A stretch of 29,918 bases of DNA, taken from Isotricha intestinalis. Lineage: Eukaryota; Ciliophora; Litostomatea; Vestibuliferida; Isotrichidae. The DNA lies in assembly GCA_023807065.1 (NCBI GenBank), contig JAJJLU010000579.1:1-29918 (forward strand), in the 5' to 3' direction. The notes beneath the pieces are model-generated. The model searched no databases and had not been told where the DNA came from. It saw only the letters and a list, made by a program, of their open reading frames with translations. Shown in pieces: positions 1 through 9,216 of the stretch (within the stretch, counting starts at the first letter, position 1; every line of letters begins with the position of its first letter). A program made the position numbers and the translations under genes.

Positions 1-28
1 CCCCAATCCCCAATCCCCAATCCCCATT
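1..28. repeat. telomere-like array of CCCCAAT units at the left end
   Basis: Three perfect 7-base CCCCAAT units (1-7, 8-14, 15-21) are followed by a partial CCCCA that decays into a T-rich tract. On the other strand this reads ATTGGGG, a G-rich repeat in the orientation expected at a left chromosome end. Known ciliate telomeres include CCCCAA (Tetrahymena) and CCCCAAAA (hypotrichs); a 7-base unit with an added T differs from both. Only about 3.5 units are present, so the array is probably truncated by assembly. Its place at the very edge, next to a gene-dense region, supports a true macronuclear chromosome end. Confidence 0.85.
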
Positions 29-208
29 TTTTTTTTGATATTTTTAAATTTTTTTTCTTTTCGTATAATAATATGATTTTAAAGGAAAAAATTATAAAAA
101 AAATTGATTAAATTCATTGATTTTTTTTTTATTTATAATTTATTTTTTATATATATTTATTTATTCTATTTTTTTCAAGGAAATATAAGATCAATTATTT
201 TGTGATGA
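29..208. other. very short AT-rich subtelomere
   Basis: About 180 bases of poly-T and AT-rich sequence lie between the telomere-like array and the stop codon of the first gene. No repeat family or ORF is visible. The tract must hold the 3' UTR and transcription end of the leftward gene at 209-2461. Such a short subtelomere is typical of processed ciliate macronuclear chromosomes. Confidence 0.6.
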
Positions 209-2461
209 TTATTCTGAAAATAAATTATTTTTAATGATTTGATTATTATTATTCTCATCATTTGAATAATCAGTTAAATGATTAACTTCAGTATCATTAT
301 TATAAATTCCAGAATCTTGATGATTGAGAAAATGAATATTAAAATTATTATTATTATTAATAGATTTAGGTGAATCAGGTAAAATTTTTTTTTTTTCTTC
401 TTCTTCATCATTATTATAAAAATTATATTTATAAAGAAATTTTTGTTTCCATTCATTTTTTTTCTTTTCTTCTTCATTCTTTTCATTTAAAATATCAATT
501 TCTAAATTTTTAGGAAAATCTTCTTTTTTCATAGGGATTAAAATTTCATTCAATTTTGAATTTTGAATATATAAAAGTATATAAGCACTTAAATCAGATT
601 TAAATTTGATATATTCAATAATATTAAGATCTTCATTATATTTAGGAATAGAAAAATCGCCTCCAAAATTTAAATCAAAAACTTCAAATAAATCAGCTTT
701 TCTAACATTTTCATCATTAAAACAAAACCAATTTTCTTTTTTATGTTCTATATCTTGATTAATATATGCATAATAATGTCCTCCAAAAACATTTCCTTTA
801 TGAACTACTACTGAAATTAAAGTATATTTGTAATCTTCATTACTATTTTTTTTTTCTATATAATTATTCATATTTAATTCATCTTCAAATTTATAATAAT
901 CATTTAATTTTTCTATAAAATTTATTTCATTATTATATTCAAATCTTTTTAATTGAAACATCAACACTGGAGGTAAATGAATAAATTTCATTTTTTTTAT
1001 TGCTTTTTCTTTTCCATGACCTTCAACTTCATATTTATCTTCATTATCTAATATTTCTTCTTTAGTAAATTCATTTAAACTTTCATATATATTATTACAT
1101 CCTTTAACATTCAATTGAATATCATTAAATTTTTCTTCTTTAACACTTTGAAAATCATAATCAATACATTTAATAATATTTTCAGTTTTTCCTTCAAATA
1201 AATAATTAAAAGTTTCATTGGCTTTAGTTCCTTTAAATTTTTTTTCCATTATATCAGAAAGCATCATATTAAATTCTTGAATATCATGTTGAATAAAAAT
1301 ATCATTTTTACTCCATCCAAAACTATTAATTAATTTATTAGAAGAAACTAATTGATTTCCAAAAGTTAAATCATAAAATAATATTTGTAATGAAGAAGAA
1401 AGTGAATTTTCTTCTTTTTCAAAAGGTAATGAAAATATTGCTTTTTTAAATAATGTTAATGCATTATATGATTGCATCATTGAATTTAAATAACATGTCA
1501 TTCCTTCATTTATTATTCCATTATATTTCGTTGTTAAATTTTCTATTTTTTGAATTTTTTCTTCTATTATTATTGTTATGTAATTTTTATTTATATATGC
1601 TTTTGAAGAAATGTTTAATCTTGATAATATTATTTTTTTTCTTTTTATATTTAAATATTTTGTTATTTTTGATGAAATTGAAGGGCAAAAGATATTACAT
1701 ATTATATTAAATGATAATTCTTCTGATTCTGATTCTGCTTTTTCTTCTTCTTTTATATTATTTATTTCCTTCTCTTCTTCATCTAATTCAAATATGCTTT
1801 TATTTAATAAATATATTTCATATAATGATGATATCTTATTATTATTTATTTTGTTATTTATTTCTTCATTGTCATCTTTTATTTCTATTATTTCTTCTTT
1901 TTCATTTATATTATTTTCTTTTAATATTTTTTTCTCATTTAAATTTTCATTTATTATTTTATTTTTAATAATGATTAATTCATTTTTAAATTCATTTTTA
2001 TTTAAATTAATCCCATTTTGAAAAGCAAAAATTACACTTGAACAATTATATCTTTGAAAAAAAACATAAACGATTCCAAGATAATATATTTCATTATCTT
2101 TACCTATAATTTCTTTAATGTCAATAGAATTATTTAAATATTCTTTTTTTGTCAAATTCAATTCCCAAATAAAATGTAAATAATTTCTTATTCCTTCAGA
2201 ATGTTTTAAAATTGAACAATATTCTGTTTTTTTTCCAACCTTATTTTCTTTATTTTGAGGATTAAAATATTGAGGAATTGTAGATTGAATAAAATTATTT
2301 TTTTCATTATTTTTTTTTTCTGTTTTATTTTCCGTGTTTTTATCTAATGTTCTTTTTATAACATAATTTTTTTTTGGAAATGTATTATTTAATTGTCTCC
2401 CTCCTACATTTATATTTTTACAATTGTTTTCTTCTTCAAATTTACTTGGCGCTTCTTTCAT
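209..2461 (-). CDS. USP7-like ubiquitin carboxyl-terminal hydrolase (C19 family)
   Basis: A predicted cysteine protease that removes ubiquitin from proteins, 750 aa. The Cys box NEGMTCYLNSMMQ places the nucleophile at about C323. The His box GGHYYAY gives H562 and the following FNDENV gives the third residue at about D583. Between them, FGWSKNDIFIQHDIQEFN, the KGT/FEGKT stretch and LPPVLMFQLKRFEYN follow the USP7 (HAUSP) order closely. Upstream, a diverged stretch (about 80-310), ending with a pattern like the last strand of a MATH domain, may be a degraded MATH domain. After about residue 655 only a charged, Asn-rich tail remains, so the C-terminal ubiquitin-like domains of USP7 (about 1100 aa) are absent. 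The first ATG is at 2461; the frame extends upstream only through a TTG. Stop is TAA. It is the gene nearest the telomere and points toward it. Confidence 0.9.
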   Translation of the reverse strand: MKEAPSKFEEENNCKNINVGGRQLNNTFPKKNYVIKRTLDKNTENKTEKKNNEKNNFIQSTIPQYFNPQNKENKVGKKTEYCSILKHSEGIRNYLHFIWELNLTKKEYLNNSIDIKEIIGKDNEIYYLGIVYVFFQRYNCSSVIFAFQNGINLNKNEFKNELIIIKNKIINENLNEKKILKENNINEKEEIIEIKDDNEEINNKINNNKISSLYEIYLLNKSIFELDEEEKEINNIKEEEKAESESEELSFNIICNIFCPSISSKITKYLNIKRKKIILSRLNISSKAYINKNYITIIIEEKIQKIENLTTKYNGIINEGMTCYLNSMMQSYNALTLFKKAIFSLPFEKEENSLSSSLQILFYDLTFGNQLVSSNKLINSFGWSKNDIFIQHDIQEFNMMLSDIMEKKFKGTKANETFNYLFEGKTENIIKCIDYDFQSVKEEKFNDIQLNVKGCNNIYESLNEFTKEEILDNEDKYEVEGHGKEKAIKKMKFIHLPPVLMFQLKRFEYNNEINFIEKLNDYYKFEDELNMNNYIEKKNSNEDYKYTLISVVVHKGNVFGGHYYAYINQDIEHKKENWFCFNDENVRKADLFEVFDLNFGGDFSIPKYNEDLNIIEYIKFKSDLSAYILLYIQNSKLNEILIPMKKEDFPKNLEIDILNEKNEEEKKKNEWKQKFLYKYNFYNNDEEEEKKKILPDSPKSINNNNNFNIHFLNHQDSGIYNNDTEVNHLTDYSNDENNNNQIIKNNLFSE

Positions 2462-2598
2462 TAAATGAATATTAAAAATTAACCCCTTAATTAATATAAA
2501 ATAAAAGTTTAAACCCTTATATATTAATCTCCCCAATTAATAAAATACAATAAAACAATTTCAATTTAATAAAAAAAAATATGAATTATAAAAAAAAT

Positions 2599-3045
2599 TT
2601 ATTCTCCTTCCATTAATTTCAAAAATTCTTGAAAATTAATATTACCATCTCCATCATCATCAACTTCTTTAAGCATTTCTTCAATTTCTTCCAAAGAATA
2701 ATTTTCTCCCATACAAAGAAAAACATGTCTTAAATCTTTAGAAGAGACATAACCATTTTCTCCTCTATCTAAAACACCGAAAGCATCTCTCATTTCTAAT
2801 TCAGATTCCTTATTTTTTTTTGCCATTACTGCAACAAATTCTTGAAATTCCATTGTTCCATTTCCATCTTCATCTATCTCATTTAACATTCTTTCTAATT
2901 CACTTCTTGGAATGTTCTGACCTAAATTTTTAGTCAGAACTTCTAACATTTGAATGTCTATTGGAGTGTTAATGTCTTTTGCTACTGCTATGTATTGCTC
3001 TTTTAATAATAATAACTTATCTTCTTCTATTAGTGGTTGTGTCAT
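2599..3045 (-). CDS. calmodulin-like EF-hand protein with two intact Ca2+ loops
   Basis: A 148-residue protein, the length of calmodulin, with four EF-hand positions. Loop 2 (58-69, DEDGNGTMEFQE) and loop 4 (129-140, DDDGDGNINFQE) have canonical ligands at positions 1, 3, 5, 7, 9 and 12. Loop 1 (around 24-35) has lost its acidic ligands. Loop 3 (93-104, DRGENGYVSSKD) has Gly at position 3 and Asp instead of Glu at position 12, so it should bind weakly or not at all. It is therefore not calmodulin itself but a calmodulin-like or light-chain-like sensor, probably binding Ca2+ through one loop per lobe. The ATG is followed by MTQPLIEEDK; stop is TAA. It lies head-to-head with the dynein light chain gene at 3258. 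Confidence 0.9.
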   Translation of the reverse strand: MTQPLIEEDKLLLLKEQYIAVAKDINTPIDIQMLEVLTKNLGQNIPRSELERMLNEIDEDGNGTMEFQEFVAVMAKKNKESELEMRDAFGVLDRGENGYVSSKDLRHVFLCMGENYSLEEIEEMLKEVDDDGDGNINFQEFLKLMEGE

Positions 3046-3257
3046 TTTTTTTTATTGTTTAATTTTTTTTCAAAGGGAAAATATTGTTTTTCTCTTTTAT
3101 TAATTTGGGCTTTTAATTTTTTTTAGTATTTCGAAGATGATATTTATTTTTTTTATGTGAAAAGGAAAAATTGTGTATTAAAAATGTAAGTGGATTATTT
3201 TAAAAAGAGTTTTTTTTAAAAAAACTTTTATAAATTGAATTAATATTAAATAAAAAA
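3046..3257. promoter_or_regulatory. 212-base bidirectional intergenic region
   Basis: This gap separates the divergent start codons of the calmodulin-like gene (-) and the LC8-type gene (+), so both promoters must sit within it or overlap the genes. It is AT-rich with poly-T and poly-A runs. I cannot point to a convincing core element. Both ATGs are preceded by A-rich sequence in their own sense. Confidence 0.5.
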
Positions 3258-3629
3258 ATGTCATCTAATCTAACTGCAAAATTAGGAGATTTAGATTATT
3301 CAGATTATAATTTAAAAGAATTAATAGAAAATAAAGAATATAATAATGTAATAAAAAAGATTCATCCAATAATATGTGAAATGGATCCTGATTTATATTC
3401 ATATTGCCAAGATAAAATCTCAAATATTTATGATAAATATTTAAATGTCGAAGGACAACCAAATTTTGAAGAAGCAGCAAGAATATTAAAATCAGATATG
3501 GAAAAAGATAATGGACCAACATGGATTTGTATTATAGGACAAGATTTTTCTTTTAATGTTAAATCACAAAAAGAAGCTTGTTTATATGGTTATCTTGGTC
3601 ATTTTGGTGTTCTTTTATATAAGTGTTAA
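3258..3629 (+). CDS. LC8-type dynein light chain with N-terminal extension
   Basis: A 123-residue member of the DYNLL/LC8 family, small dimeric hub proteins of dynein motors and axonemal structures. The C-terminal part carries the family core: the helix around FEEAARILKSDMEKDNG, then PTWICIIGQDF (from P87), and the end strand YGYLGHFGVLLYKC, equivalent to YFYLGQVAILLF in LC8. Typical LC8 is about 89 aa, so about 34 residues are added at the N-terminus (NLTAKLGDLDYSDYNLKEL and following). There is also a short insertion before the second helix. Ciliates have many LC8 paralogues, and this could be an axonemal variant. ATG at 3258 in an A-rich context; stop is TAA. It converges on the PAS protein gene, with 229 bases between the two stops. 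Confidence 0.88.
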   Translation: MSSNLTAKLGDLDYSDYNLKELIENKEYNNVIKKIHPIICEMDPDLYSYCQDKISNIYDKYLNVEGQPNFEEAARILKSDMEKDNGPTWICIIGQDFSFNVKSQKEACLYGYLGHFGVLLYKC

Positions 3630-3858
3630 ATAATATTTATTTTTGAATTTTTTAAATTTGAAAATTATCATATATATTTATTTAAAGAATTTATTTATTT
3701 TTTCGATATTTAAAGAAAGAATCTTTTACTTTATTAAATAATTTTCCTTATTTATAATTTCTTATTTTATATATATTTAAATATTATTATAATATCATAA
3801 TATTTTATTATTATAATTTTGAATTGAATAGAATTAAAAAAGAAGATAAGTGAGAAAT

Positions 3859-6800
3859 TCATTTAAATAAAATCATATGTAATATACATTTATTAAAAAA
3901 AATAACAGAATAAATTTCAGTTCCATATTTAATAACATTATAAACATAAACAGAAATAGTGATAATAATTAAAACAAACTGAGAAAGTAATAAAAGAGTT
4001 TCATCAGTTAAAGCAGATTTATGAGCATTTTCCATATCAATATTCATAATTAAATAATAACAAATAGACATTTTAGAAAAAATATAATAAGTTTCTAATT
4101 GCATCATAACAAAATTATCTTTATTTAACATTTCAATATTATATTCAGGAGTTCTATTTAAATTACTTTTAAATTCATTATATAATATATTTAAAGTAGT
4201 ATACATACTAACAAGTACAGTTTGAAAACCTTCATTATTTAATCCATGTCCAATTTTGTTACATTCATTTAATATTGATTCATAAGTTATATCTTCTAAT
4301 AATTTAATATCATTTAATCTTTTATCATTTTTATTCTCACTTAAAAATTTAGCATAATTTTCACAGAAAAAACTTCCTTCAGTTTTATGTTGAAAATTTA
4401 TTAAATTTTGCATTTTTTTATCAGCAATACCTAAAATTAAAGTATCAACAGTAGGTTTAAATTCAGGCCAACATTGACTTAATTCTAAGAACATTTCATG
4501 TTTACTTATTCCTTGTTCATATTGAATTTTTAATTCACCACAAATTTCAGAATAAGGAGTTGATTGATAAATAGTATAAAATTCTTCATTTCTTAAAATT
4601 GACATTAATAAATCTAATAACATTTCATTCGGAAATTTAATCTCTGCAAATAAACTTCTAAAAGTTGACATTATTGTTATAAATGAATCTACTAAAATAA
4701 AAGAGTGATTATAATATATTATTGCATTTATTATTAATAATATTCCTAATATTGTTAATGTTAAAAATAATTCTATAAATAATATTGGCTTTGATAATAA
4801 TCTATTTCCTATCATTCCATTTAAATTTTGTTTTGAATCTTTTGAATTTATAGAATTAATTAAATTTATGCTACTTGTAAATGTTGACATTGATATATTT
4901 GTTCTTGTTGTATTTGTATTAGTTATTAAATTTTTTGTTATTATTGTTGTTTTCCCTTTTATTTTTTTCCTATTTTTATCATAATTTAATGTTGAGATTA
5001 AACTTTCATTACTTTTTAATTTCTTTTCTATATGACTCATTCTTTTTGGCATTAATGCAAATGATGAATAATTATTTTTATTTTGATTATTTATATTTTT
5101 TACTTTTGAACTTTTAATTATAGATGTTATTATTGGTTCATTTTTATTTATTTTTATTTCTTCTTGTTCTGGTATCATTTCATTTAAAGGAATTTTATAT
5201 TTTATTGATAAAGATTTTACTTTTATTTGTTTGAAATGTTCTATTTTATCTGACATTATATATTTAATTGTTGATACTTGTTCTAAATCATTTTCAAATT
5301 CTAATTTAGATAATATTTCCTTTGCTTTTGTATTATTTTCATGATTATCAATGAATTCATAAATTAAAACAGTTTTTTTATATAGATAATTATTAAAAAA
5401 TCTTAATTGTGTAAAAGCAATAAAATACCTTGCAAATAATTTTTGAGTTTGAAAATAAAAGATGAAAAAGCAAATTAAGGAATAAAAATAAAAAGAAGCA
5501 ATAATAATAACAATAGTTCTAGTAATTCCTCTTTGAGAGCTTATTTTTTTATCCAAAGCTTTAGTTCCATAATAATTAGTAATTTCATTATTATAATATT
5601 TATAACTCGATAAAAAATTAACTAAGAAACCAACATAACCAGAAGCACAATAATAATAATCTAAAGGATGAATATTTGCTTTTTTAACCATATCTAAATT
5701 ATAATAATAATCACTTCTATTATAAAAAATTGGAATTGGTGGATTTAAAGTTGCAGGAGATAATAATTCAGTTAAATGAATTGAAGACATTTGTTCTATT
5801 TTTTCTGTTTTAAATCCTAATTGATCTGGAATTTTATATAATACTTCTTTTTTATATAAATCAAAAAAATATGGATCTGTTCCTATTACTCTTCCTGTGT
5901 AAAATTGATAAAATTTTATAAAATATGAATTATAATCATATATTCTTCTTATTAATTTTTCTGAATGAAATTCAAAAGAATTATTAAAATAATTTTCTAT
6001 TATTTTTGGTTGTAATTTATTTCCTTGAAATTGCATATAAATTACTTTTGATAATACATCCATTAATGTTAAACCTACCATTTCAAAATTTATATGTCCT
6101 CTAAAATAATTTTCTTGATCTGATAAACTATTTAATTTATATATCATCATTATTATAAAAATAATAGGAAAAACAATAAATAAAAGTGAAGCAACATATC
6201 TTATATAAAATTTATCACTTTTTATTATAAAATATCTATTTAAATCTAAATTATTATTTAAATTTAAAGGTTCTTTTGTATGTAACATTTCATCATTAAA
6301 AGAAAAGTCTTTTAATTCTTCTTTTTTATCTTCATCTTCGAAAAAATCATTTCCTTCTTTTTTTAATTCTGTATTTGGAACTATTGTATTAAAAAATTTT
6401 TTTAAAATATAATATGATAGTTTATTTGAATATAAAATTTTTTGATTAAGTGAAGTATGTAAAATTTTATCTACTATTTTAATTGAACTATCATTTAATG
6501 CAAGTGAATCATTTGTTTTTGAAATTATAGAATCTATATTTGAAGTTTCTAATATTGAAGTTGTTTTTGACTTTAATTTTTTAGAATTCCCTTTTATTGA
6601 AATATTTATTATAAATAAATAATAATTTTTCTTTTGAAAATTTTCTCTTTTCATTTGTCTTTTTTCATAATATACATTTATATTAAATATTATCTTTAAG
6701 TGAATTATATTTTCTTTTACATCTCTAATTTCTAATATTGATTTTGAAAATAAATCTTCTCCAATTAATCCTATTTTCTCATTGAAAATTTCAATAATAT

Positions 6801-9216
6801 TATCATAAATATCAATTAATTCACATTTTATTTTTCCTTTTTTTTCTAATTTTTCTAAATTAAAAAGATCTTTAATATTAATTCTATTTTCTTTTACAAC
6901 TTCATATTTTAAATGAAAATAATCTTCAAATTCTCTACTTAAAGAGACAATTCTTCCATTATTATTAGTAAATAAAATACAAGAACCACAAAAATTTTCA
7001 TATTTTTTATTTACTACATTTTTTTTATTATTTTTTTTTTCTATAATCAAAATTTGTTCTTTTGCAGGTTTTAATTTAAGAAAAAGAACCATTCCTAAAC
7101 TTGTATAAAGAGAAATTCCTTCTGCATCAAAAGTAACAACATATTTATCTTTATCTAAAAGACAAAAATTTTCTAGTTTTATTATATCTTTTCCATTTCT
7201 TAAAAAATCTGTTATTACAAAGTTATATGATTTATAAAATGTTTTCGCAACCAAAGATTTAAAATCTAATAATTTAAATTGATTTGATGTATATTTTAAT
7301 TTAGAAATTAATTCTGGAGAAGCATATTTAATTTGAAAATTAATATCTTTAATTAAAAATTTTACTTTAAATAAAAGTAAATAAGTATCTTTCATATAAA
7401 GTTCAATTAAAGAACTTCTTTGTAAAGAAAAAAATTTTTTAAAACTAGAATTTAAGTTTTGAGGAACTTCACCATAAACATAATCAAAATATAAAGAAAA
7501 TTTTTCTTGAGAATAAGGAATATTACATTTAGAAGATTCAAATAAATTCATAATTTTATCAGTTAAAATGTTATATTCTTTAATAAAAGAATAAATCATT
7601 TTTGAAAAAGTAGAAAAATTAACAACTTCACTATTAAAAGTATTCATAATTTCTTTAATTGTATTTAAAGAAGATTTAATTAAATTTTCAGCATATATAA
7701 TTTTACCAATATTATCATTATTAGAACTTAATAAACTTAAAGTTTTATGCTCTTTTCCTTTATAAAAAGATAATATTGTTGCTATTAAAAATTCTATTTG
7801 AAAACAATATAAACTTTTTCTACTTTCATTATCAATTGAATTTGTTTTTTCAATTAAATATAAACATTTAACATAATTTCTTTCAAAAAGCATATGAAAT
7901 GTTATTGTTATAAATAATTTAGGAACATTTTTACTTCTTTCTTTTATTTGAAATGAATCATATAAAGTTGAAATTTCATTATATAGATATTTATATAATA
8001 AAGAGAAATCATTTTGTATATTTGTAATTTCTTTTTTACTTTTTTTTCTTATAAAATTTTCCATTTGGAAATTAAATTCACTAAAAGAATATTTATAACA
8101 ATAAAAACAATTTTTATCATGACATTTTGGGGAATGAACTAATTTTTGAATATTAATATTTAATTTTAATAGGATTTTTTTTAATAAATCAATTCTATTT
8201 CCAAAATAAAGAATATTAAAAAAATTTACCATATTATAATCAAAATTTTTTAAGTTTTTAGAATGAAAAGTAGAAACTTTTTCAATCATATTTTTATTAT
8301 CTCTATGGAAATAAATTAATGTAAATAAAAAAGATAAATTGATTTCTACTACTAATTTAATACATATTATTCCTAAATCTTTTTGAAGGACTGTTAATTC
8401 ATTTGAATAATCATAATAAAAACACCATTCAATTAAACAAGAAAAGAAACAGATTGTTAGAAAAAATCTTTTGATAAATTCTAAATTATATCTATTATAA
8501 TATTTATTAAATGTAATAAAATCATTTAAATAATATATTACATATACTCCTCTTATTATGTTTTTAATTAGAATATAAATTTTAAATTTTAAATGTATTT
8601 CTAATTGAATGAACATTTGAATTATTGATAAAATAGAAGTAAAAAAATCAATTTTATTTAAAGGATTGATTCGAAGAGAATTATTATGAATAAATATTGG
8701 AATATTAACAAAAATAGTACAAATAAAAATATTTTCATAAATTAACATTATTAAAAAAAATCCAATAATTACTAATAAAAAAATATAAAAAGCATTATTT
8801 AAATCATATCTTTTTTTATTAGAAATTATTTCTCCAATTATTGAATAAATATATTGATTAAAAGCGTAAAATAAATAAAATAAAGGAATTACATATATTT
8901 TAACTAAAAAAGGATGTTTTATAATAATTCTATAAAACCAAAAAATAAAATAAAGAATACTTAAAATAATAATGAAAAATCCTAATAATATTATATAAAA
9001 AAAAAACATTTTTGAACTTGCAAATATTTCACATAAAGTAAATTTTCTCATCCAATATGAAATTCCTTTTTTATATGAAATATTCCAATCATGTGTGATT
9101 ATAAATAAAGGAAGAAATTTTAAAAACATCATTATCACATAAAATGATTTATTTTTTGGCAAATTTTTTGATATGAGTATAAAAAATTTAGTTTTTTCTT
9201 TGATTTTCTCATCCAT
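3859..9216 (-). CDS. giant multi-pass PAS-domain protein, TmcB/TmcC-like (first copy)
   Basis: A 1785-residue membrane protein of a large ciliate family usually named TmcB/TmcC-like. Residues about 20-305 hold roughly six to eight hydrophobic segments. A helical cytoplasmic stretch follows, with an H-x3-C-x4-C motif (H361, C365, C370, plus C373). Two PAS-like regions lie near 625-735 and 745-830. The C-terminal third has two repeated units, each TM, about 200-240 residues of likely ectodomain, TM: helices near 1004-1030 and 1229-1255, then 1474-1503 and 1744-1770. No kinase, cyclase or other output domain is visible. The role is inferred to be sensory or mechanosensory; the family is poorly characterised. 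It ends in TGA, the only complete gene here that does, followed 15 codons later by an in-frame TAA. The second copy at 13045-18606 shares the architecture. Confidence 0.8.
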   Translation of the reverse strand: MDEKIKEKTKFFILISKNLPKNKSFYVIMMFLKFLPLFIITHDWNISYKKGISYWMRKFTLCEIFASSKMFFFYIILLGFFIIILSILYFIFWFYRIIIKHPFLVKIYVIPLFYLFYAFNQYIYSIIGEIISNKKRYDLNNAFYIFLLVIIGFFLIMLIYENIFICTIFVNIPIFIHNNSLRINPLNKIDFFTSILSIIQMFIQLEIHLKFKIYILIKNIIRGVYVIYYLNDFITFNKYYNRYNLEFIKRFFLTICFFSCLIEWCFYYDYSNELTVLQKDLGIICIKLVVEINLSFLFTLIYFHRDNKNMIEKVSTFHSKNLKNFDYNMVNFFNILYFGNRIDLLKKILLKLNINIQKLVHSPKCHDKNCFYCYKYSFSEFNFQMENFIRKKSKKEITNIQNDFSLLYKYLYNEISTLYDSFQIKERSKNVPKLFITITFHMLFERNYVKCLYLIEKTNSIDNESRKSLYCFQIEFLIATILSFYKGKEHKTLSLLSSNNDNIGKIIYAENLIKSSLNTIKEIMNTFNSEVVNFSTFSKMIYSFIKEYNILTDKIMNLFESSKCNIPYSQEKFSLYFDYVYGEVPQNLNSSFKKFFSLQRSSLIELYMKDTYLLLFKVKFLIKDINFQIKYASPELISKLKYTSNQFKLLDFKSLVAKTFYKSYNFVITDFLRNGKDIIKLENFCLLDKDKYVVTFDAEGISLYTSLGMVLFLKLKPAKEQILIIEKKNNKKNVVNKKYENFCGSCILFTNNNGRIVSLSREFEDYFHLKYEVVKENRINIKDLFNLEKLEKKGKIKCELIDIYDNIIEIFNEKIGLIGEDLFSKSILEIRDVKENIIHLKIIFNINVYYEKRQMKRENFQKKNYYLFIINISIKGNSKKLKSKTTSILETSNIDSIISKTNDSLALNDSSIKIVDKILHTSLNQKILYSNKLSYYILKKFFNTIVPNTELKKEGNDFFEDEDKKEELKDFSFNDEMLHTKEPLNLNNNLDLNRYFIIKSDKFYIRYVASLLFIVFPIIFIIMMIYKLNSLSDQENYFRGHINFEMVGLTLMDVLSKVIYMQFQGNKLQPKIIENYFNNSFEFHSEKLIRRIYDYNSYFIKFYQFYTGRVIGTDPYFFDLYKKEVLYKIPDQLGFKTEKIEQMSSIHLTELLSPATLNPPIPIFYNRSDYYYNLDMVKKANIHPLDYYYCASGYVGFLVNFLSSYKYYNNEITNYYGTKALDKKISSQRGITRTIVIIIASFYFYSLICFFIFYFQTQKLFARYFIAFTQLRFFNNYLYKKTVLIYEFIDNHENNTKAKEILSKLEFENDLEQVSTIKYIMSDKIEHFKQIKVKSLSIKYKIPLNEMIPEQEEIKINKNEPIITSIIKSSKVKNINNQNKNNYSSFALMPKRMSHIEKKLKSNESLISTLNYDKNRKKIKGKTTIITKNLITNTNTTRTNISMSTFTSSINLINSINSKDSKQNLNGMIGNRLLSKPILFIELFLTLTILGILLIINAIIYYNHSFILVDSFITIMSTFRSLFAEIKFPNEMLLDLLMSILRNEEFYTIYQSTPYSEICGELKIQYEQGISKHEMFLELSQCWPEFKPTVDTLILGIADKKMQNLINFQHKTEGSFFCENYAKFLSENKNDKRLNDIKLLEDITYESILNECNKIGHGLNNEGFQTVLVSMYTTLNILYNEFKSNLNRTPEYNIEMLNKDNFVMMQLETYYIFSKMSICYYLIMNIDMENAHKSALTDETLLLLSQFVLIIITISVYVYNVIKYGTEIYSVIFFNKCILHMILFK

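Noticed and set aside
1453..2021. Leu/Ile/Phe-rich + strand ORFs inside the USP gene
   Set aside because: They are antisense to a gene with clear catalytic motifs; composition follows from poly-T runs.
2462..2536. 25-residue N-terminal extension of the USP7-like protein
   Set aside because: It opens with TTG, not ATG; the first ATG is at 2461 and the extension has no family similarity.
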